Positions 1 to 5,147 of a DNA stretch of 6,513 nucleotides are shown here, piece after piece; the first letter of the stretch is position 1, and the number at the start of each line of letters is the position of its first letter. The DNA lies in NCBI GenBank assembly GCA_005792205.1, contig SXSO01000022.1:1-6513 (forward strand), written 5' to 3'. The notes beneath the pieces were generated by a model. That model did no database searches. It was not told where the DNA came from and worked only from the letters and a program-made list of their open reading frames with translations. This DNA is from Bacteroidota bacterium (GTDB lineage: Bacteria > Bacteroidota > Ignavibacteria > UBA10030 > F1-140-MAGs086). Both the position numbers and the translations under genes were made by a program.

Positions 1-1
1 A

Positions 2-142
2 TCACTTGAAAAGCCGCAAACAATTCTTACGGCAGAAAATATTGGAAATTTTATTGTCTCTGATTTAAATCAAGATACAAATATGGATATTGTGTTGACA
101 GATGTTCAGAATGGGATTTTAAAAATTATATGGGGAAAATAA
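2..142 (+). CDS. C-terminal end of an FG-GAP/VCBS-repeat protein (5' end outside window)
   Basis: An open frame enters from the left edge and stops with TAA at 140-142, giving 46 codons of a protein whose start lies outside the window. The stretch DLNQDTNMDIVLTD (codons from about position 62) has the spaced Asp/Asn pattern (DxNxDxxxDIV) of FG-GAP/VCBS repeats. These are calcium-binding loops of beta-propeller blades, common in secreted or surface proteins. The protein ends only about 12 residues after this repeat, with no C-terminal sorting domain, unlike its downstream neighbour. Its last 13 nt overlap the start of the metalloprotease gene, which suggests co-transcription and translational coupling. 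The full protein could be an adhesin-like or integrin-like propeller; only one repeat is visible, so the specific role is unknown. Confidence 0.65.
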   Translation, partial: SLEKPQTILTAENIGNFIVSDLNQDTNMDIVLTDVQNGILKIIWGK

Positions 143-1794
143 TTTTTTTATTTTTATTTTCAATTTCAACAGGTTATTCAGAAGATAAATACAATGTTGA
201 TTCAATGTTTTCTACTTTTTTTGATTTTTCTAAAAACGAAAATAATTTTTCAAAATGTGGAAGAGTAGAAATAAATTATCTGCGACAAAATTTTGAAAAA
301 CTTTCTGCAAAAAATAAAATTGAATTTGAAAAATACCTAAATAAAAATTTTCAGTTTGACACTTTAATTGGAAATTTTTTAATTAAATTTGATACATCTG
401 GAATTGACGCAACTACAATTGCATTTGTGGAGTCAGTTGGTGTTTATTTGAATTATTCATATCAGTTTCATATTGATTCACTTCATGAAAATAATATTTT
501 AACGCCGATAAATGTGAAGATAAAAAGTCTTGGAAATAAATATGGTTATGTGGAAAATTTAACAATCTATTTGGATAATGATTACAAAAATTTTCCAACA
601 AGTGGATTTGATGGAGCAAAAGTTACAGCTGCACATGAACTTCATCATATGTTTCAAATAATAAATTATGAAACGTATTCGTATCCTTATCCAATTAATT
701 TTTATATGGAACTTACTGCAGTTGGAATAGAAGAAGAAATTTATGATGATATAAATGATTATTTTAATTACGTAAGAACACCAGATAGTCATTTTGGAAA
801 TCCAAATTTGGAATTTAATTATTTTGATTCAAGAGGAAGTATACAATATAGCCGTGTTGTGTGGATTAAATTTTTACATGACAAATTTTTAAAACTTTAC
901 AATACAAAAGATACTGCGAGAAGTATAATTAAGAAAAGTTGGGAGTTTATAAAAAATGATGTTGATATTTATTCTGTAATTGATTCATCGCTTTTGAGAT
1001 TTGGAGGTTTTGGAAAAAAGTTTGCAGAATTTTCTTATTGGAATTTTTTTATTGGCGAAAATTTTGATTACGCAAAATCGTATATAGAAGGTGAAAATTA
1101 TTTTTGGTTTTATCCACTTGAAAATGGATATGTTGTAAAAATGAATCATCCACAATATGAAACGGCAAAAAATATTACTTCCAATGCATTTATTTTAAAA
1201 GACACTTCGTTTGGAAAATATTATTCAAAATATTTTCCAATAAATTATAATGGAGATACAATTATTACTTGTGTTACTCGTCATTCTTTTGACGATTATG
1301 AAATTAAAATTCGTTATCGCATACAGTTTGTAGAAGGTGATGAAACTTATCACAAGCTTCCTAACAATATGTATTCACGATTGGAAATGTATAATGAAAA
1401 TAACAATAAATGGGAAATTGCTGATACAAGTTTATTTAGTTTTTATGAAGTTGTAAAAAGAAAAAATACAGTTGATGCAGTTGTAGTTGAACCATTACTT
1501 GTGTATCCAAATCCATTTATTTATGATGGTGAAAATACAGTTAAATTTCAACTTCCACAAAATGTGGAAAAAAAAATTTCACTTCAAATTTTTACAAATA
1601 ATTTTGTTTCAGTTTTTTCTCAAAATAATTTGGAAACAAAAAATGGTAATAGCGATATTGGTTATGACAATAAATTTGTTGAGTGGAATGGAAAAACAAA
1701 CGATGGGATAGTTATATCATCAGGAGTTTATTTCTATTTAATGACTTACAAAGATGAAACAAAATGGTTTGGGAAATTTGCTGTCATAAGATAA
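130..1794 (+). CDS. Secreted putative zinc metalloprotease (MXAN_6640-like) with C-terminal sorting-type domain
   Basis: This 554-residue protein starts with a short signal-peptide-like segment (Lys3, then a hydrophobic IIFLFLFSIS core, possible cleavage near residue 17). Residues 169-173 read HELHH, a match to the HExxH zinc motif. About 20 residues later comes MELTA (Glu194), then EEE (201-203) and YDDINDY. This resembles the HE-xx-H...EGTA-x-W-x-E...NDY layout I recall for MXAN_6640-type putative metalloproteases, so Glu194 is a candidate third zinc ligand. The last hundred residues (about 455-554) begin with YPNPF at 459-463 and contain an SGVYFY turn and a final KFAVIR. This is the pattern of FlgD-Ig-like and type IX secretion sorting domains. 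The protein is therefore probably exported and either released or surface-anchored. The start overlaps the upstream stop by 13 nt and lacks a Shine-Dalgarno sequence. The gene ends 4 nt before ccmA, but nothing in it links it to heme. The substrate is unknown. Confidence 0.75.
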   Translation: MGKIIFLFLFSISTGYSEDKYNVDSMFSTFFDFSKNENNFSKCGRVEINYLRQNFEKLSAKNKIEFEKYLNKNFQFDTLIGNFLIKFDTSGIDATTIAFVESVGVYLNYSYQFHIDSLHENNILTPINVKIKSLGNKYGYVENLTIYLDNDYKNFPTSGFDGAKVTAAHELHHMFQIINYETYSYPYPINFYMELTAVGIEEEIYDDINDYFNYVRTPDSHFGNPNLEFNYFDSRGSIQYSRVVWIKFLHDKFLKLYNTKDTARSIIKKSWEFIKNDVDIYSVIDSSLLRFGGFGKKFAEFSYWNFFIGENFDYAKSYIEGENYFWFYPLENGYVVKMNHPQYETAKNITSNAFILKDTSFGKYYSKYFPINYNGDTIITCVTRHSFDDYEIKIRYRIQFVEGDETYHKLPNNMYSRLEMYNENNNKWEIADTSLFSFYEVVKRKNTVDAVVVEPLLVYPNPFIYDGENTVKFQLPQNVEKKISLQIFTNNFVSVFSQNNLETKNGNSDIGYDNKFVEWNGKTNDGIVISSGVYFYLMTYKDETKWFGKFAVIR

Positions 1795-1798
1795 AATA

Positions 1799-2425
1799 AT
1801 GATTGAATTTAGTGTTTTAAATATTAGTAAAAAGTTTAATAAAAAATTTGTTTTTGAAAATCTATCATTTCAATTGAGCGATTCAAATTCAATTGCAATC
1901 ATAGGAAAAAATGGTTCAGGAAAATCTACATTCTTAAAAATTTGTGCGGGAGTTTTATCTCCGTTTTCAGGAAATGTTGAAATCAAAATTGGCTCAAAAA
2001 ATATTGACAAAACAAATTTTTTTTTGCATATCGGATTTGTTGCTCCATATTTACAACTTTATGATGAACTTACGCCAACTGAACATTTAGAATTTTGTTG
2101 TAATATGAAAAATGTAAAATTTTCAAAAAGTGTAATTGAAAAAGTTTTAGAAGAGGTTAATTTGGAAAATAGAAAAAATGATTTTGTGAGAACATTTTCT
2201 TCTGGAATGAAACAACGATTGAAATATGCAACTGCAATTTTACACAAACCTGAAATTCTAATTTTAGATGAACCAACAGTGAATTTGGATAAAGATGGAT
2301 GCGAGACTGTCAAAAAAATAGTTGAAAAACAGATTCAAAATGGGATTTTAGTTTATGCAACAAATAATCTAAAAGAAGAAAATTTTTCTTCAAATGTTTT
2401 AAATATTGAAAAAAATAATTCTTAA
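1799..2425 (+). CDS. ccmA: Heme-exporter-type ABC transporter ATP-binding protein CcmA
   Basis: This 208-residue protein is a single ABC ATPase domain of the length usual for CcmA. The Walker A motif GKNGSGKST lies at residues 36-44, the signature FSSGMKQ at 133-139, Walker B ILILD plus catalytic Glu158 at 153-158, and the D-loop NLD at 162-164. With CcmB it would form the cytoplasmic-side ABC unit that uses ATP to release heme-loaded CcmE from CcmC. Assignment to CcmA rather than a generic ABC protein rests mainly on ccmB-ccmF following downstream. Two positions are unusual. The Q-loop region reads GFVAPYLQLYDEL (79-91), without the canonical Gln directly after the GFV strand. The switch-His position after the strand LVYAT is Asn189. 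The start at 1799 is 4 nt after the protease stop and has no Shine-Dalgarno sequence. Unlike most ccm operons, ccmB does not follow directly. Confidence 0.85.
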   Translation: MIEFSVLNISKKFNKKFVFENLSFQLSDSNSIAIIGKNGSGKSTFLKICAGVLSPFSGNVEIKIGSKNIDKTNFFLHIGFVAPYLQLYDELTPTEHLEFCCNMKNVKFSKSVIEKVLEEVNLENRKNDFVRTFSSGMKQRLKYATAILHKPEILILDEPTVNLDKDGCETVKKIVEKQIQNGILVYATNNLKEENFSSNVLNIEKNNS

Positions 2426-2470
2426 GTGTTTGTATTATTAATTTTTTTTTTATTTTTCAGTTAATAAAAT

Positions 2471-2474
2471 GAGG
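2471..2474 (+). promoter_or_regulatory. Shine-Dalgarno-like GAGG before the beta-barrel gene
   Basis: GAGG sits 5 nt upstream of the ATG at 2480. It is the only well-placed Shine-Dalgarno-like sequence in the window and supports this start for the barrel protein. The 54-bp gap holding it (2426-2479) is otherwise T-rich, with a ten-T run at 2442-2451. I found no convincing promoter boxes there. Confidence 0.5.
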
Positions 2475-2479
2475 TTACT

Positions 2480-3232
2480 ATGAAAGTATTTAAATTTATT
2501 CTATTTATATCGTTCACAAATTCTGTTTTATTTTCGCAATTCAAAACAAGCGACAATACATTTTCATATGTTAATGAACTTGCAAAAAGTGGTCCAAAAA
2601 AAACTATGAAAGAACACATTCATGCAGCAATTAGTTTTCAATACGGTGTTTTCAATAGTTCTGTTCCGCAATTTGATTCAGTATTTGGTTCAAGTAGTGT
2701 GAAACTTGTAGGAATGAGTGCCGATTTTAATGTGTGGGACAATTTAAATGTTGAATTAAAGTATCGTTCATTTGGTATTCCTAAAATGTCTAAATCATTT
2801 CAATCATCACCTGATGGTGGGATAACTATAGTTACAGATGATATAAAGGCAAGTTGGGAGCAAAGTTGGGCTTTGATTGGAGCAAAATATTTTTACAAGC
2901 CAAATGGAAATATTTATCCATACCTTTTTGCAGGACTTGGATATGTGGGAGCAACTTCATATTATGAAAAAAAATCTAAAACAGTTGATGGTACAATAAC
3001 GGAAACACCATATCCACAAAGAACAAAAACATATAGTACATATTTTGGAATTGGAGTTGATGGAGGAATTAGATATGTGCTTCCAGATGAAGGCCTTGCA
3101 TTTTTTGTAAATGGAGAATTTATCTACGCAACAGGTTCTGCATTTATATTTGATGCGAATTCTACACAACAACCACAAGATGTAAACATTGGAGGAATTG
3201 GATTTACAACGGGGTTTAGCTATATATTGTAA
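2480..3232 (+). CDS. Outer-membrane beta-barrel protein, about 8 strands
   Basis: This 250-residue protein begins with a clear signal peptide (Lys2, Lys5, hydrophobic core, likely cleavage near FSQ at 18-20). The mature part alternates hydrophobic and polar residues and is rich in Gly and aromatics. I see about eight candidate strands, near 47-57, 73-84, 89-98, 127-138, 146-160, 184-199, 205-217 and 236-250. The segment YPYLFAGLGYVG (146-157) is typical of the small OmpA/OmpW-like barrel families. The protein ends in GFSYIL, so the last residue is Leu instead of the frequent Phe. It probably sits in the outer membrane, but no ligand or partner can be read from the sequence. It lies between ccmA and ccmB, 54 bp after the former and 9 bp before the latter, and has its own GAGG ribosome-binding site. 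It is not a known component of cytochrome c maturation. Confidence 0.75.
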   Translation: MKVFKFILFISFTNSVLFSQFKTSDNTFSYVNELAKSGPKKTMKEHIHAAISFQYGVFNSSVPQFDSVFGSSSVKLVGMSADFNVWDNLNVELKYRSFGIPKMSKSFQSSPDGGITIVTDDIKASWEQSWALIGAKYFYKPNGNIYPYLFAGLGYVGATSYYEKKSKTVDGTITETPYPQRTKTYSTYFGIGVDGGIRYVLPDEGLAFFVNGEFIYATGSAFIFDANSTQQPQDVNIGGIGFTTGFSYIL

Positions 3233-3241
3233 ATCTAAAAA

Positions 3242-3904
3242 ATGTCTTTTGTTTTTTATGTTTTTAAAAAAGATTTTCATTCAGAACTTCGCAATAGATA
3301 TTCTATAAACTCTTTGTTAATGTTTGTGATGATTACAATTTCAATTGTGCTTTTTGGAATTGTATCAGAAACATCAGATTCGTTGGTATTATCAGGAGTT
3401 TTGTGGATTGTAATTTTTTTTTCAAGTATGACGGGACTTTCAAGATCGTTTGTAAATGAAGAAGAAAAGGGGACAACACTTTTTTTACAATTAAATTCAA
3501 AACCATTACATGTTTTTCTTGGAAAATTTTTGTTGAATATTTTGTTGATGCTATTTATAAATTGTGTTACAATTCTTTTATATTTTTTTTTTGTAAGTGA
3601 CTTTCAAGTAAAAAATTTTTCAATTTTTTTTCTCACCCTTTTTTTAGGAACATTTTCAATTTCTCTTTCTTCAACTTTTATTGCATCAATTGTTGCAAAA
3701 GCAAATACAAAAGGTGCATTATTTCCAATACTTTCATTTCCTATTTTGATTCCAATTTTTATTTCTGTGATTAGCGCTACAAAAATTTCTGTTGAAGGAA
3801 AATCGTTTAGTTTTGCAAGTTCCGATTTCCAAATACTAATTTCATATATTTTGGTGATTTTTTCAGCGTCAATTTTATTTTTTGATTTTATTTGGAAGGA
3901 ATGA
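3242..3904 (+). CDS. ccmB: Heme exporter protein CcmB, ABC membrane subunit
   Basis: This 220-residue integral membrane protein has the usual CcmB length and six likely membrane helices, near 21-41, 48-66, 93-117, 126-151, 158-179 and 196-216. The loop after helix 2 carries the family hallmark: FFSSMTGLSRSF (59-70), then NEEEKGT (72-78) and LGK (93-95), the region that contacts the ATPase. CcmB pairs with CcmA, and together they bind the CcmC-CcmD-CcmE complex to free holo-CcmE. The start at 3242 is 9 nt after the barrel gene and has an A-rich leader with no Shine-Dalgarno sequence. The stop TGA at 3902-3904 overlaps the ccmC ATG as ATGA, a sign of translational coupling. T-runs of nine (3414-3422) and ten (3583-3592) lie inside the gene and code for Phe-rich membrane segments. 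Confidence 0.88.
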   Translation: MSFVFYVFKKDFHSELRNRYSINSLLMFVMITISIVLFGIVSETSDSLVLSGVLWIVIFFSSMTGLSRSFVNEEEKGTTLFLQLNSKPLHVFLGKFLLNILLMLFINCVTILLYFFFVSDFQVKNFSIFFLTLFLGTFSISLSSTFIASIVAKANTKGALFPILSFPILIPIFISVISATKISVEGKSFSFASSDFQILISYILVIFSASILFFDFIWKE

Positions 3905-4614
3905 AACATATTTTTTTGAAGTTAGTTATTGCAATTTTTTCTTTAATAACTGTAAGTTTTGCACTTCTAATTCCAATTGTTACTTCACCAAAAACGTTTT
4001 TTGAATTTCCTATAATTCCTACGTTGGAAGAAAAAGCAAGAAATATTTTTTTTCATGTTCCAATGGCGTGGATAAGTGTGATTGCGTTTTTTACTTCAGT
4101 ATTTTATTCAATAAAATATTTGATAAAGAAAGATGAAGTTGACGATATAAAATCTTCTTCTGCGGCAAATTTAGGATTTATATTTTGTGTTTTAGCAACA
4201 ATTACTGGAGCAATTTGGGCAAGATTTAATTGGGGAGAATTTTGGAATTGGGACCCAAGACAAACTTCAATTTTTATTTTGCTATTGATTTATGGGGCAT
4301 ATTTTGTTCTTCGTTCAGCAATTGATGAAGATGAAAAGAGGGCAAAAATTTCAGCTGTATATTCTATTATTTCAGGACTTACTGTTCCATTTTTTGTTTT
4401 TGTAATGCCAAGAATTATGACTGGACTTCATCCCGGTTCTCTTGGAGATGCAAGTGGAAAAGGGCCTTTATTTGAAGCAAAGGCAATGGCAACAAACATG
4501 CGAATAATTTTTTATTTATCAGTTTTAAGTTTTACAATGATTTATTTTTGGATATTGAATTTAAAAGCGAGAGTTGAAGTTTTGTATATGAAAAATTTTG
4601 AAAATAAAAACTAA
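3901..4614 (+). CDS. ccmC: Heme-handling protein CcmC (CcmC/CcmF/CcsA family)
   Basis: This 237-residue membrane protein has about six helices and the tryptophan-rich WWD motif WGEFWNWDPR at residues 111-120. His52 (in FFHVP) and His177 (in GLHPG) flank the motif in the positions of the two axial heme ligands known in CcmC. In the family, CcmC holds heme between the WWD domain and these histidines at the outer face of the inner membrane and passes it to CcmE. I chose ATG 3901, which forms an ATGA overlap with the ccmB stop. A TTG nine bases upstream (3892) would add three residues. The purine run GGAAGGA (3894-3900) touches the ATG directly, too close for a normal Shine-Dalgarno, so coupling from ccmB is the likelier mode. 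The next gene, ccmD-like, follows 5 nt later. Confidence 0.9.
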   Translation: MKHIFLKLVIAIFSLITVSFALLIPIVTSPKTFFEFPIIPTLEEKARNIFFHVPMAWISVIAFFTSVFYSIKYLIKKDEVDDIKSSSAANLGFIFCVLATITGAIWARFNWGEFWNWDPRQTSIFILLLIYGAYFVLRSAIDEDEKRAKISAVYSIISGLTVPFFVFVMPRIMTGLHPGSLGDASGKGPLFEAKAMATNMRIIFYLSVLSFTMIYFWILNLKARVEVLYMKNFENKN

Positions 4615-4619
4615 AAATT

Positions 4620-4745
4620 ATGTATTATTTTTTTACACAAAATCAAATTTATATTGTTGCAACAATTGTTTTGATTTGTTTGATTGGTATTTTTTTGTAC
4701 CTATTTAATTTGGATAAAAAAATCTCTAAACTTGAGAAAAAATAA
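4620..4745 (+). CDS. ccmD: Small CcmD-like membrane protein (41 aa)
   Basis: ATG at 4620 opens 41 codons ending with TAA at 4743-4745. The protein has one hydrophobic helix (about residues 10-30, IYIVATIVLICLIGIFLYLF) and then a charged tail, LDKKISKLEKK (31-41). A single helix followed by a Lys/Glu tail with a KLEK-type end is the form of the CcmD family, which stabilises CcmC and helps release CcmE from CcmABC. Position supports this: it fits tightly between ccmC (5 nt) and ccmE (8 nt), the usual ccmCDE order. It is short for CcmD, and such a small hydrophobic protein gives weak sequence evidence alone, so the call rests largely on context. Confidence 0.75.
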   Translation: MYYFFTQNQIYIVATIVLICLIGIFLYLFNLDKKISKLEKK

Positions 4746-4753
4746 ATTTATCT

Positions 4754-5146
4754 ATGAAAACTAAAATTATACTCGGAAGTATTGTAATTGTAATTGCGTT
4801 TATTTTTCTTTTTTTTAATTTTATGGAGAGTAAAATTGAATATGGAAATTTTTCGCAAGCAATAGAAACAAAAAGTAAAATTCAAGTGAAAGGATACTAT
4901 GTGAAAGAAAAAAATAAAAATTATAATACTAACAAAAACGAATTTAATTTTTTTATGAAAGATGATAGTGGAAAAATTTTACAAGTTGTGTTTAAAGGAG
5001 CAGAACCAAACAATTTTGAACTTGCGGAATCAATTGTTGTAAAAGGAATTTATAGAGACGATATATTTTACGCATCAGATATTTTAACAAAATGTCCTTC
5101 AAAATATGAAGGAGATTCAACATCAATAAAAAAAACTTTGCAATAA
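4754..5146 (+). CDS. ccmE: Periplasmic heme chaperone CcmE, CxxxY variant
   Basis: This 130-residue protein has an N-terminal membrane anchor (about 5-22) followed by a short soluble domain. The middle (about 43-110) has the strand-rich pattern of the CcmE OB-fold: VKGYYV, FFMKDDSGKILQVVFKG, IVVKGIYRDDIFYASDIL. Just after the last strand comes KCPSKYEG, where the family normally has HDENY. Cys114 and Tyr118 thus give CxxxY instead of HxxxY. In CcmE this first residue binds heme covalently and the Tyr coordinates its iron. Cys-type CcmE is known from archaea and some delta-class bacteria such as Desulfovibrio. The protein is somewhat shorter than typical proteobacterial CcmE, mostly in the tail. 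It lies 8 nt after ccmD and 1 nt before ccmF, with no Shine-Dalgarno sequence. Confidence 0.9.
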   Translation: MKTKIILGSIVIVIAFIFLFFNFMESKIEYGNFSQAIETKSKIQVKGYYVKEKNKNYNTNKNEFNFFMKDDSGKILQVVFKGAEPNNFELAESIVVKGIYRDDIFYASDILTKCPSKYEGDSTSIKKTLQ

Positions 5147-5147
5147 A

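Noticed and set aside
1487..1711. 74-codon plus-strand frame inside the metalloprotease gene
   Set aside because: It is out of frame with the C-terminal sorting-type domain, which is clearly the real coding frame, and its composition is a Met/Phe/Lys-rich shadow.
2406..2451. Possible terminator or hairpin after ccmA: A-run 2409-2415 facing the T-run 2442-2451
   Set aside because: The pairing is almost wholly A:T and needs a bulge of about four bases. There is no GC stem, so I would not call it a terminator.
2426..2479. Promoter for the barrel gene in the 54-bp gap
   Set aside because: TATTAT at 2433-2438 has no well-spaced upstream box, and no TAnnTTTG-type Bacteroidota box is present. T/A-rich sequence gives such matches by chance.
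2469..2483. Tiny upstream frame ATG AGG TTA CTA TGA overlapping the barrel gene start
   Set aside because: Four codons arising from the GAGG site and the real ATG. Nothing suggests it is translated.
2957..3280. 107-codon open frame on the minus strand opposite the barrel gene
   Set aside because: It is Lys/Cys/Ile-rich with no recognisable domain and lies opposite a well-supported gene. The other minus-strand frames (413-619, 559-792, 2059-2313, 3604-3909) are likewise shadows.
3892..4614. TTG start at 3892 for ccmC
   Set aside because: It adds only three residues, has no better upstream site, and the ATG at 3901 gives the classic ATGA coupling with ccmB. It is not fully excluded.
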